Assembly (NCBI RefSeq): GCF_001638985.1
Contig: NW_017265172.1
Location: 170,757 to 234,756 of the forward strand
DNA length: 64,000 nucleotides
Direction: 5' to 3'
DNA from: Phycomyces blakesleeanus NRRL 1555(-)
Taxonomy: Eukaryota; Mucoromycota; Mucoromycetes; Mucorales; Phycomycetaceae
Position numbers and translations under genes: made by a program. Positions 12,061 to 23,236 of the stretch are shown piece by piece. The notes under the pieces were generated by a model. That model did no database searches and was not told where the DNA came from. It was given only the letters and a program-made list of their open reading frames with translations. Each line of letters starts with the position of its first letter. The stretch's first letter is position 1.

Positions 12061-12680
12061 GACATAGTTGGTGCGGACAGATGAAAATATTTTATTGTGG
12101 GTTTTTCTAGGCCTTGCGCATTTTAGCATATTGGCTACCCGATGAGAGCTGAAGAATAAATGAAAATAATAAAAGTAACCCCCTAAATATGAGGGGGAAT
12201 AAAAAAAATATGTAAAAAGTGAAGGATAAATAAAGAAAAAGTATGGAACACGCATGACAGAGACAAGGATGAATAGTCAGCAAAAACAGTAAAGAGAGCA
12301 TGTAAAAAACCCCCTATGGGGGAAAACGGCTTTTAGAAAGACTAAGACTAAAATAGATAATACAGCTGGTAATAATACAGGTGAAATAAATATATAAGAA
12401 AAATAAATGACATGAAAGAATCGAGAATAAGTAACTAGGTACTGACGGCACCAGAATTGGGAACGGATTTCAGCAGGGATAGGAGCTCCAAAGAGGGATT
12501 CCTTTTAGAAACTCGGACGATCCATTTATGGATCCAGAATACACAACGATACCAGACCAAGTCCGTCCTCCTAGGCACAATTTCGAGCGGGCACAGATGG
12601 AGGGGGTTGACGAGGAACGGTGGAAATTTCGGAGAGAAGATGGGGGAACGGATCACCAGGAACAGGTTCTTGGGTGGGAG
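12061..12680. other. Mosaic of repeat debris next to the left inverted repeat
   Basis: Starts with a truncated MITE-like end at 12068 (TTGGTGCGGACAG), followed by a piece resembling the inside of the 58-kb MITE (TTTCTAGGCCTTGCGC against TTTCTAGACTTTGCGC). Two C5/G5 hairpins lie at 12179-12197 and 12310-12322. From 12432 to 12699 a plus-strand frame with one stop reads like decayed protein (DPEYTTIPDQVRPP, EERWKFRREDGG). I do not recognise the protein. Confidence 0.5.
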
Positions 12681-13042
12681 TTGGTGCGGACAGACTAAAA
12701 GATCAAAAATAAGTTCAAAACTACAAGCCATATTATTGGATGGGGAGCTAAAAAAAAGTTCGAATCACTCTGACTGGCTAGTCTTCTTCCATTGTGAATT
12801 GAATTGAGAAGAATATCCTGCCTTGGTTGAAGGGATGTGCCACAGGGTGCAAATTCTAGTAAACCGTATTATAAAGTATCTATACCTGATAGAAGAGATG
12901 GTATTATGAGTACTTGATTTTATCTAATACGCATTTAAGTCGATATTGAACCTTTTTTTCTTGAAGGAAAAAAAAGGAGGGTGGTTATAAGTTAATCTCA
13001 TTGGAGAATCTCATTTTAAACTTTTCGATCTGTCCACCCCAA
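12681..13042. mobile_element. MITE-like element with about 20-bp terminal inverted repeats
   Basis: The left end TTGGTGCGGACAGACTAAAAG pairs with a right end whose reverse complement reads TTGGGGTGGACAGATCGAAA. The left end plus its next 30 bp resembles the element at 58206-58475. It is non-coding and about 360 bp long. No clear target-site duplication was found. Confidence 0.6.
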
Positions 13043-14234
13043 GTGTTTCATAAATCTTAGGGGCCAGGGAGTTTTTATTGACGATGAGGACAATATGTTA
13101 CACAAAATAACAGAAATTAGTCCAGCATGTTGGGGATGCTCTAATAAACATAAAAATAGATAGACCTGTTGCTTGTCTATGTGAAATTCAGTAGAGTACA
13201 TATTGTATTGTCCAACCCGCATAATTATATATATGTATTAGAATGGGTAAAGTGATTTAAGGTTTTTTTTTAGAAACAGAAAAAATAGTCTTGAAATGAA
13301 CAGAATTCTATTTTCCTAGAGTATATTGCTTGCTTGTTCATTATCTGGAAATAGAGATGTATAAACATATGATTGTATTTGTATTTGTGTTTTTATATAT
13401 TGACAAAAGCGTAGATCTAATCTCTATTTTCATTTTCATTTTAATTTTAAAAGAGAGAGACGATCACAGCGTCGATCTCCGGTCAAGTACAATTAAGCTA
13501 TTATATTTAATATTCTATTAGATAAAAAGATTATATAAATGTAAATATAAGTATAAAGAAGTCTTAAAGAAAATAATACAAGAAGTCAGCTTATATACTT
13601 TACCGCAAGACCCAAAAATAACCTTGACTTACTTTTTCGGCTTAAAGTCTCAAACTGACCAGAGACTAACAAAGTTAGGCTTATTGAAGAAGTAACCCAG
13701 ATTTTATAATATTCTGTATTTATATATGTATATAAATAAAAATCGCGAAGATCGCTAAAAAACGTCTATCCATAAATGGAAAATAATGAGACATGTATTA
13801 TATTTATATTTATATATACATGTACATCATATTATTAATTAAGGATGTACGTATACTCTTTGACAACAAATGAACATGAAGGAGACTTTATCCATTTCTT
13901 TGGTTCTGTGACCAGAAATCGCAAATCCTTTACACAGGTCTGAAATAATAACGAAATACTAAACTGAAGATGCAACTAAAAATATAATATAAGGGCATAC
14001 AAAAAAGTCAAACATATGTTTGAGCTCGTTATGTCTTTCGACTTTGTATATATGCACAAGTTAATATATAGTATATATATATATATTAATCGCTTTTGAG
14101 TCACGATTTGTGAGACTTCACGGGTGTTTTTTTTTCTCTCTCGTTTTCTTCTTCTAAAGTTAACTAGGTCTTTTCATTCATTCAGTCATTCATTCATTCA
14201 TTCATTTATTCATGTTTGTTTCTTCCTAATAACA
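13043..14234. other. Intergenic, upstream of the F-box gene
   Basis: AT-rich with no recognised gene. Includes short AT repeats (for example 14062-14086) and a TTCA-repeat/pyrimidine leader (14176-14212) just before the F-box ATG, probably 5' UTR. Confidence 0.55.
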
Positions 14235-16127
14235 ATGTCAGCTTCCAACTTACCATTTGAGATTCTTAATCGAATCGCATTCCTTTTAAAGAAGAGCGAT
14301 CAAGTGACCTGCAGCACTGTGTGTCAAAGCTGGTATTCACCATTTCTTCTGCCAATGTGGACTGAAGTAAAAATTACCTCACGAAGACCTCTTCTGTCGC
14401 TTATCAAAACCATTTCAAGCTCTAACAAACACGGGCAACTCATTCGAAGTCTCTCTGTACTCGGGAACGCACGTATCAGCGAGAAAGAATTGAATATATT
14501 TCAAAGAGCCTGCCCCGGTCTCCAATGTCTTTCCATCGAGAAATATGCTTACGATGCTAGGGAGTATGATTTTCCCCTCGATTGGCATTTGTGGCGATCA
14601 CTTACAGAACTGTCCCTTCGACTGGATCATTGGGATATGGATGAAATGGTTTTGATTGTTTCTGGATTGCCTGGTTTAAAGTCTCTTAGTATTCAGAGAG
14701 ACAGTCGAATTAATACCGATATCTTCAACCTCGACAACATGGAAATAATTCATTCATGCCTACCTATGCTCGAGACACTCTCTCTAGACTGTGGCCTCAA
14801 AGTTCTCTCGAACTCTGAATTGGCATACATCTTTACTTTACCTGTCTCAAAGTCAATCACCAGTTTAACTGCCACACTCAAGACATCAAACCATGCCTGG
14901 ATATATTATTGGACTCACAAATACCCAAACCTCACCAACATCAAGTGGCGCACAGAAAGTGATCATGTTGGCCAACTTTCTTACGATTACCTCCTTATTG
15001 AAGATACCGAAACCGATAATGCGATTAGAGAAGCATTCAGACTGGCTGGTCGCTGCCTGAGTAATTTGGAGACTGTTAGCTTTCATGAACGTGTCTGCCC
15101 GTATCTACCTTACTACGAACTTTTCAAAGGCCTCTCAGAGACCGGAACATCTCTCAAAAATATTGAATACAGTCTCAACCTCAACGAAAACATTCCCACT
15201 CCTTCTACAATCCTATTAAAAACCATCTGCCAGTCTTCCCTTCAGACTCTTGAACACTTCAAATTCACAATAACCGGTCCTGTTTCGGATGCGCTCACGA
15301 TACCAAGCTTACTCCACTTTCGGAACTTGCGATCCCTGAGTCTTAAAGGGTTTGGAGCCATAACACCCATTTCATTTGATGCGTTGTTGAACGCGTGTCC
15401 TTGTGTCGAGACCCTTGATCTCAAGTCAGTTGTTCTCTCACTTCAATCTTCGGTACCGCTCGTGTCAGAACGCCATGTTCTACGCTCGTTGGTTCTCGAT
15501 TATCTCGACACAGATTCAAACATGTTTAGCTACATCTCACGGCGATGTCGACAGTTGACCTACATGCGACTTACCTATGTCAAGGTTACTGACCCACTTT
15601 TTTCAGACACACATATAATTTGTATCGACATGCCATACACCCATTTTAAGATGCTGCTGTTGGATGAAGTGTTCTTTTTGTCTCATAAAGAGTATCACCC
15701 CACTGCCCGTGCACGCGTTAATCTGTTTGCTATCTCTCAGGTCAATGTTCGATCTGAACCACCTCCGTCCTCCTCCCTTCACCCATTTAATCCATCCACT
15801 CGGTGGTACCACTCATACACAGTCTATAGAGCCTACAGGAACGGAATCAGATACCGACTTCTTGATCCGTCCGATGTTAGCTGGATCCAGACTTATCTTG
15901 AATCGATAGAGTCTGTAGACGACTATCCAATTGATCGATACAATGGATCTGATGAAGATAATCGACCAAAAGATGACAATGGATGTGTGCACAAAGAAAA
16001 CTGGGAAAGAGATATCCCTCATGGCTATGTCGATCTACGGTGTGGTTCTGTAGGCATATTCCGGACTGACGAATACTTTTCTCTTGGAGACCCTTTGAAG
16101 GAAAATATTTACAATATTCAATACTGA
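14235..16127 (+). CDS. F-box protein with leucine-rich-repeat-like region
   Basis: Single exon, 630 residues. The frame is open from 14124, but the first ATG is at 14235 (MSASNLPFEILNRIAFLLKK), which begins directly with an F-box. The F-box spans about residues 5-48 (LPFEILNRIAFLL, then CQSWYSPFLLPMW). The remainder has irregular leucine-rich segments such as LRSLSLKGFGAITP, VETLDLKSVVL and LQCLSIEKY, as in FBXL-type substrate receptors. The tail from about residue 565 is acidic/polar. The family role is to recruit substrates to an SCF ubiquitin ligase through Skp1; the substrate is unknown. Such proteins are numerous and fast-evolving in Mucoromycota. It lies inside the inverted-repeat-bounded segment. 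Confidence 0.85.
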   Translation: MSASNLPFEILNRIAFLLKKSDQVTCSTVCQSWYSPFLLPMWTEVKITSRRPLLSLIKTISSSNKHGQLIRSLSVLGNARISEKELNIFQRACPGLQCLSIEKYAYDAREYDFPLDWHLWRSLTELSLRLDHWDMDEMVLIVSGLPGLKSLSIQRDSRINTDIFNLDNMEIIHSCLPMLETLSLDCGLKVLSNSELAYIFTLPVSKSITSLTATLKTSNHAWIYYWTHKYPNLTNIKWRTESDHVGQLSYDYLLIEDTETDNAIREAFRLAGRCLSNLETVSFHERVCPYLPYYELFKGLSETGTSLKNIEYSLNLNENIPTPSTILLKTICQSSLQTLEHFKFTITGPVSDALTIPSLLHFRNLRSLSLKGFGAITPISFDALLNACPCVETLDLKSVVLSLQSSVPLVSERHVLRSLVLDYLDTDSNMFSYISRRCRQLTYMRLTYVKVTDPLFSDTHIICIDMPYTHFKMLLLDEVFFLSHKEYHPTARARVNLFAISQVNVRSEPPPSSSLHPFNPSTRWYHSYTVYRAYRNGIRYRLLDPSDVSWIQTYLESIESVDDYPIDRYNGSDEDNRPKDDNGCVHKENWERDIPHGYVDLRCGSVGIFRTDEYFSLGDPLKENIYNIQY

Positions 16128-16279
16128 ACACCATCTGTAAATCTTTTTGTTTCTTTCTTTAGAAGAATATTTCAACATATTATACATTGTACATCTTGTT
16201 TCTTCATTTGTATACAGCAACAGCAACAGCGACGACAATAACGGCAGAAGCAGTAACACCGTATAGAAATCATATTATT

Positions 16280-16312
<33 letters not shown>

Positions 16313-16750
16313 TAACCATTCTTTTCATTCTTATCTAATCTATCTATTCATCTATCTAAATTCTCAACTTTTTGGCTTTGCACTGGACTATCTCTTTACG
16401 AATGCAAGTAATTTATGTTAATGTAAAACAATTTGACTATATTTTATTGTTATAACCCTGTAGATTTTATACACGGTAAATATGATTCTATCGCTTTAGG
16501 TATAAACGTATCTATATACGTCTAGATCTATGTTCATATTGATATCCATATACATGCTATTTATTTTATTTTATTTTATATTTATATATATAGTATTTTT
16601 ATATTTTTCAATTTCATATAAGCGTGAACTTTATTTGATTCATTATTATTCTTTATTTTTTTGTATTTTTTTTTTCTTTCACTTCACCCAATATATAAAA
16701 ATTTCTACAAAAGGGTTACGAATAAATTTTTGGTGATTTTTTTTCTAATT
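16128..16750. other. Intergenic between two tandem plus-strand genes
   Basis: 3' flank of the F-box gene and promoter of the FKBP gene. Contains an (AT)n run near 16289-16311 and T-rich tracts. No gene seen. Confidence 0.55.
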
Positions 16751-18198
16751 ATGGCCACTACTTCTACTCAAACATCACCAGTCTCTTTGACACCTGATAA
16801 CAATGTCACCAAACGAATAATCAGATCAGGTCAAGGTCAATGTCCTAAAGCAGATTCAATCGTAAGTGGTAAGAGAAAAAAGAAAAACAAACAAACAAAC
16901 TACTTTGGAAAATTCAAAACAAGATCTAATAATTTATTTTTAAAATAAAAATAAAAGTGCATTACGAAAGCTTTCTAGAAGATGGCAGCTTGTTCGATTC
17001 ATCGCGTCAACGTAACGCGGCTTATGAGTTTGTACCAAATGGAGGTAAACAATATATAAAATAAAATGGATGGGAAACGCGTTGGATCCAATAAAAAGAA
17101 AAGTAAAATGTGATTGCGTATTATATATATATATATATTAAATGTCAAACCAATATGAATTACTCAGGCAAGGTAATCAAAGCATGGGAGATCGCAATTC
17201 CGATTATGCATGTGGGTGAACTGGCTGAGATTGTGTGTACCTATGATTATGGTAAGTCGCCAAAATAATAATAATAATCAACTGCTGTACCTGTAATATT
17301 TGTAAACTAATGACATTTGTTTATCTGTTGTAGGTTATGGAAAGAAGGGGTGGCCTCCAATTGTTCCTCAAAAAGCAAACCTGCGTTTTGAGGTTGAGCT
17401 TTTGGGTACCTGGGAGGTAAAGTAGAGAGAAATAAAGAGAAAGAAAAAGGGAATATGATGGAGAATTGATGGTAGGACCTTTGGTTTATACATTGAGATT
17501 TGAATTAATCCTTCTTTATTTTCATTTTCTTAGTCTGCAGAATCCGTCAAACAAAAGATCTCTGTCGCCTTGGCCAAAAAGGAAGAAGGAAACGCATTCT
17601 ACAAACAAGGAGCAATTGAACAAGCTTTATTTGCCTATAGAAAGGTACAATTTTTACCACATCTGATCTGATCTGATTAAATCAAATAATCCTGAAACTA
17701 ATGAAATACTCTTTATTTCAATTGATTATTTACTGTAGGGAAGAGAGTATGTTGTGGATGTGTGGGACTGTGAGCCAGAAGACTTGATCAAGGCCCGTGA
17801 AGTTACAATCGCACTTCACGCAAATGTTGCTGCATGTTATATGAAAATGCGAGACTGGGACAAGGCTATTGAAGTATGCCAAAAGGTACTAGATAGAGAA
17901 CCCAGAAATATAAAGGCATGTTATCGTATCGGACAAGCGTACTATGAAAAAGACGACTATGAGAACGGTATTGGATTTGTGACCATTGGATTACGGGTAA
18001 GTCAACCTTTTTATTATTATTATTATTAAAAAAAAAGATTCATCTCTCATTTTTATGACTCCACTTCTGACATCAAATTTGATGTGATAGGGTAATCCTG
18101 ATAGTCAGGAATTGAAGGCTCTCTTGGCTGCTCTGGAGGCCAAACGAGACCAATGGATCAAAACCAGCAAAGAGCTTTGCAAGAAAATGCTCTCATAA
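16751..18198 (+). CDS. FKBP-type peptidyl-prolyl isomerase with TPR domain
   Basis: Seven exons (16751-16868, 16958-17044, 17168-17251, 17334-17416, 17534-17644, 17739-17996, 18091-18198) give 282 residues. Residues about 20-115 form one FKBP domain: VHYESFLEDGSLFDSS, VIKAWEIAIPIMHVGE, YGYGKKGWPPIVP and LRFEVELLGTWE. Residues about 120-270 are TPR-like helices (KKEEGNAFYKQGAIEQALFA, ALHANVAACYMKMRDWDKAI, IKACYRIGQAYYEKDDYENG). The layout of one FKBP plus a TPR resembles the FKBP6/FKBP8/immunophilin group, which dock on HSP90 C-termini through the TPR. No C-terminal membrane anchor is visible. The usual VIxGW loop reads VIKAW, so FK506 affinity could differ (inference). Confidence 0.9.
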
Positions 18199-18659
18199 GG
18201 ATATACACAATGTATATAAATATATGTTTATATAAAAATATTTACTTGAATTATTTTTTATTTGAATTAATTAATTTTTTTTTTAAAAAAAAAAGTCGAA
18301 ATAAATGTATAAAGAGTTCAACGACTTTAAAGTACCTTCAATCCTTGTCATATTTTGATCTTTTCTGAATTGGTTTTATATTGAGCATTTACTACAGATC
18401 CGAGGGTGTGATACCATCTCCTTTAGTGGCTTAAATTACCCCGTTTTTCCTTGAGTCATCTCTATGTAGACCGGTTTTCCCTTAAAATGCCGCCCATTTA
18501 AAAGCACGCAAAAACCATCCACTTGTCACTTGTCTTCCCAACCTTCAAGTCCTCAAACACACAAAGCTCGTTCTCTCTTTTCTGTTTTATTTTTGCTCTG
18601 CCTTAGAGAACCACCAGTCTCCATCCAACCAAAAAACCTCACATTAGTTTACTCGGCTC
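18199..18659. other. Intergenic, promoter of FGAM synthase
   Basis: Contains a perfect T10A10 palindrome (18275-18294) in the 3' flank of the FKBP gene and a TGAGTCA motif (18452-18458) 202 bp upstream of the FGAM synthase ATG. No gene seen. Confidence 0.6.
18452..18458. promoter_or_regulatory. TGAGTCA, candidate Gcn4/Bas1-type site
   Basis: TGAGTCA is the core Gcn4/AP-1 bZIP site, and its reverse strand contains TGACTC, the site that yeast Bas1 uses at purine genes. It sits about 200 bp upstream of a purine biosynthesis gene, where such control would make sense. A 7-mer can occur by chance in this much sequence. Confidence 0.4.
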
Positions 18660-21600
18660 ATGTTGGTACTCGCAGGATCCTCGTCTCTCTCAGACTTTAA
18701 GTCCAAGAGAGTTCTCAAAGCTATCCAGAAGCAAGTCCCAGGCGCATCTGCAGTCGCCGCTCTCCACACACACTTTGTGTCTCCCAGGGATGCTGCAACT
18801 CTTGCCACTCTAAAGGACACATCTTCTGAGCAGGCAAAGATCCTCAAGAATCTCCTGCGTTATGATTCGAACCCTATTTCCGCAGAACATGCTAAGCAAA
18901 TCGAGAACTTTTTGTCCGGCAATGGTCAACCCACCAATGCTACAGTTGTCTTGGTAGTCCCACGCCCTGGCACAATCTCTCCTTGGTCATCAAAGGCTAC
19001 CAACATTGCCCACCTTTGCAAGCTGTATCCTTTTGTTGAGCGTATCGAACGTGGCGCTGCTTACCTTGTAGTCAAGGCCGATGGCTCCAAACTCACCTCT
19101 AATGAACTGACAGCTATGTCTAATGCAATCCACGACCGCATGACACAGTCAATCTCCACAGAAATCCCTGCCTACGAGTCAATCTTCAAACACGGTTCTC
19201 CTGGACATTTGACCGTTGTCGACCTTCTCAGTGGCCAGGCCAGCAAGGATACAAAGGTTGCACGAGAGAAGCTTGTCAAGGCCAACAGTGAGCTCGGTCT
19301 TGCATTGGCTAATGACGAGATTGATTATCTTATCGATGCATTCGTTGGTTCTTCTTCGGGTGATGCTCTCCGCAGAAACCCCACCGACGTCGAGCTTTTC
19401 ATGTTTGCCCAGGTCAACTCAGAGCACTGTCGTCACAAGATCTTTGGTGCAGACTGGACTATCGATGGTGAACTCAAGCCCCATTCGCTCTTTGGCATGA
19501 TTAAGCACACCCATCAACTCAACCCTCAATACACACTCTCCGCTTACTCCGACAATGCCGCTGTTCTTGAGGGATCAAAGGCCACTCGCTTTGCTCCCTC
19601 ATCTTCTACAGGAAATTTGTATGAGCACTATGAAGAGGATGTTCACTTTATTGCAAAGGTTTGTTTTCTTTTAAATATATATTCATGTATATTTAGATTG
19701 AAAAAAAAGTTCAAATTTATTAATTCTTATTATTTTTATTATAATAATAGGTCGAAACACATAACCATCCTACTGCCGTGTCCCCTTTTCCTGGTGCTGC
19801 TACTGGTTCAGGTGGTGAGATTCGTGATGAAGGTGCTGTTGGCCAGGGATCAAAGCCCAAGGCTGGTTTGGTTGGTTTCACTGTGTCCAATTTATTGATC
19901 CCTGATAATGTTCAGCCATGGGAAACAGACTTTGGCAAGCCTGGTCATGTTGCCTCTGCTCTGGATATCATGATCGAAGCCCCTCTTGGCGGTGCTGCTT
20001 TCAACAACGAGTTCGGCCGCCCTGCTCTTGCTGGTTACTTCCGTACATTTGCTGAAACTGTACCCGTCTCCGAGACTACTTCAGAAGTTCGTGGTTACCA
20101 TAAGCCTATCATGATTGCCGGTGGTCTTGGTACCATTCGTCCCGCACACGTCCTTAAGAAGGTAATTTCTCCTGGTGCCCACCTCGTCGTGTTTGGTGGC
20201 CCCAGTATGCTCATTGGTCTCGGTGGTGGTGCTGCCAGTTCCATGGCCTCGGGTCAGAGCAGCGCTGCTCTTGATTTCGCCTCTGTCCAGCGTGACAACC
20301 CAGAAATGGAACGCCGTGCTCAACAGGTCATTGATTTCTGTACCGCTTTGGGCGATGCCAACCCTATTGAGTCTGTCCATGATGTCGGTGCTGGTGGTAT
20401 CTCCAACGCTCTCCCAGAAATCGTTCATGACAGCGACCTTGGCGCTGAAATCGATCTGCGCAAGGTTCCTTGTGATGACGCCAGTCTGTCTCCCATGGAA
20501 ATATGGTGCAATGAATCTCAGGAACGTTATGTAGCTGCCATTTCTCCCGAGAAAATCAAAGTATTCGAGGACTTCTGTGCCCGTGAGCGTTGTCCTTATG
20601 CCATTGTGGGAAAAGCCACTGCAGAGAAGCGTCTTGTTGTCAAGGACCCTCTCCTCAAGTCTACTCCTATTGATTTGCCTATGCCTGTCTTGTTCGGAAA
20701 ACCTCCAAAGATGTCTCGCACCACTACAACCCTCAAGCCCTTCCGTCAGCCTTTTGACTCTAGTCTACGAACTTACTTGCCTGCTGCTAAAACCACAGCT
20801 GATGCTCTCAAGGATGCTGCCAGTCGTGTTCTCCAATTGCCCGCCGTTGCGTCAAAATCTTTCTTGATCACAATTGGTGATCGTTCAATCACTGCTCTTG
20901 TTGCCCGTGATCAATTTGTTGGTCCTTGGCAAGTTCCCGTTGCTGATGTGGCTGTGACTATTACTTCTCTTGGTACTGATATTGTCACTGGTGAGGCTAT
21001 GGCTATGGGTGAGCGTACTCCTTTGGCTCTTCTTTCTCCTGCTGCTTCTGCTCGTATGGCCATCGGTGAATCAATTACCAACCTTGCTGCTGCTGATATT
21101 GCCGACATCGGTCGTATAAGACTTTCTGCCAACTGGATGTGCGCTGCTGATCATGCTGGAGAAGGTGCTGGTCTCTACTCTGCTGTTCAGGCTATTGGTC
21201 TTGATCTTTGCCCTGCACTTGGCGTTGCTATTCCCGTTGGAAAGGATTCCATGTCCATGAAGATGAAGTGGGAGAAGGACGGAAAGAACACCGAGGTTAC
21301 TGCTCCTCTTTCTGTCATCATTACTGGCTTTGCTCCCGTCGTCAACACTCACAAGACCTTCACTCCTCAGCTTAAGAACAGTGCCCAGACTACCTTGGTT
21401 TTCATTGATCTCGCGAAGGGCAAACAGCGACTCGGTGGTTCTTCTATTGCTCAGGTCTACAAACAGATTGGTCAGGAAGCTCCTGATGTTGAGGATGCCG
21501 CCCTTCTCAAGAACTTCTTTACCGCTATGCAAGCTGTTAAGGAGGGCGATGTTAAAAAGAGCCTTGTTTTGGCTTACCATGATCGTTCTGATGGTGGACT

Positions 21601-22852
21601 TTTCTCCACAATCACCGAGATGTGCTTCGCTGGTCATGTTGGTGCCCAGGTCACTTTGGATCCTATTGTCAAGAACGGTGATATTGTTGCTGCCCTTTAC
21701 AATGAAGAACTCGGTGCTGTTGTTCAGGTTGAGGAGAGCCGTCTCGAAGAGTTCATTGGTGTCGCTACCCGTGCTGGCTTGCCGAAGGAGGCTCTTATCA
21801 AGATTGGTGTTGTGACCGAACACGATGATAAGGATACCATTGCCTTCAAGTACAATAATGAAGCTGTATTTGCTGATTCTCGCATTAACCTTTTCCGTAC
21901 CTGGTCCAAGACCTCTTTCCTTATGCAGGCTGCTCGTGATAACGCTGGGTGTGCACAGCAAGAGTATGATAATGCTCTTGATGCCAAGGATCCCGGACTT
22001 CACTATGACTTGACATTTGATCCCACTAAGGATGTCACTGCTCCATTCAAGTCTAGCACCAAGCGCCCTCGTGTTGCTATTCTTCGTGATCAAGGTGTAA
22101 ATGGCCAGATCGAGATGGCCTTTGCTTTCCATTTGGCTGGCTTCGATGCTGTCGATGTTCACATGACTGATATCATGGCTGGCAAGACTACATTGCGCGA
22201 CTTTGTTGGTATTGCTGCTTGCGGCGGTTTCTCTTATGGTGATGTCCTCGGTGCTGGTGCCGGCTGGGCAAAGTCCATTCTCTTGAACCCCCATGCTCGT
22301 GCTGAGTTTACTGACTTCTTCAACCGTAACAATACCTTTGCCCTTGGTATCTGTAACGGCTGTCAGTTCCTCAGCAATTTCGCAGAGTTAATCCCTGGTG
22401 CAGAATCTTGGCCTACTTTCCAGCGCAATGAGAGTGAGCAGTTTGAGGGCCGTACTTCAATGGTAGAGATTGAAGACTCGTCTTCTATCTTCTTCTCTGG
22501 CATGGAAGGCTCCAAATTCCCCATTGCTGTCGCTCATGGTGAAGGCCGTGCCTCTTTCAGATCCCAGGAAGACTTTAGCAAGTTCAAGAAACAGAACCTC
22601 GCTAGCGTCCGCTTTGTTGATAACTATGGCAAGCCTACTCAGCGTTACCCCTACAACCCCAACGGCACTCCTGATGCCATTGCTGGTATCCGTACTCCCA
22701 ATGGCCGTGTCCTTGCAATGATGCCTCATCCTGAGCGTGTTGTCCTCAAGGAGAGCAACTCTTGGTATCCTAACGAAGAGAACTGGGGACAGGTCGGACC
22801 TTGGCTTAGAATGTTCCGCAATGCTCGTGTATGGGTTGGAACAAATTTTTAA
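18660..22852 (+). CDS. ADE6: Phosphoribosylformylglycinamidine synthase (FGAM synthase)
   Basis: Two exons, 18660-19658 and 19751-22852, give 1366 residues, the normal size of the fused eukaryotic purL/purQ enzyme. It converts FGAR, ATP and glutamine to FGAM, the fourth step of purine synthesis, in the cytosol. Recognisable segments are the linker motif [16 protein letters not shown], the ATP-site loop [34 protein letters not shown] in the first AIRS-like half and [16 protein letters not shown] in the second. The C-terminal glutaminase has [20 protein letters not shown], the nucleophile loop [12 protein letters not shown], and PHPERVV with the catalytic His. The single intron falls inside VETHNHP. 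The start is the first ATG of a long open frame. Long antisense frames here are codon-bias shadows. Confidence 0.97.
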
Positions 22853-23236
22853 ATATATATATTGTAAACCTATTCTTTTTATTTTATTTTATTCATTTTT
22901 ATCTACTCTCGCCATCTCCACTGTGTATAAACAAACTATCAAACCAAAAAGCTAAAAAAAAAAGATTTCTTTATCTATTCTCATTTTACCCTTTTCTATT
23001 TTTATGTCTTTTTTAAAATCTTAAAAAGCTCTCATTAAAACAATAAAATAACAGCAACAGAAATCTTTATCATGTAATTTTCTCTTTGATCGTTCATAAT
23101 CTTTGACCATCCAAAATGAGATATGTGGATGTATTTTCTTTAGGAGTAAAATAAGCCCTACTAACGATGACATCTCTCTCCCTCCCTCTCTCTTTTTTGT
23201 TCTGTTTTGTTGTTTTGTTTTGTTTTATGACTTTAA
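22853..23236. other. Intergenic, convergent 3' flanks
   Basis: A 384-bp spacer between the stops of FGAM synthase and the proteasome subunit. Pyrimidine-rich, with a TCTCTCCCTCCCTCTCTC tract and TTTTG repeats near 23170-23226. No gene seen. Confidence 0.6.

Noticed and set aside
12741..12775. tRNA-like T-loop sequence GTTCGAATC
   Set aside because: No pairing stem around the loop and no matching D-arm, anticodon arm or acceptor stem; it lies inside a MITE.
14124..14234. N-terminal extension of the F-box protein
   Set aside because: The frame is open but begins with GTG and consists of pyrimidine-rich leader; the first ATG at 14235 starts right at the F-box.
21071..22294. 407-residue antisense frame within FGAM synthase
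   Set aside because: Lies wholly in another reading of a well-conserved enzyme gene and has no recognisable motif.
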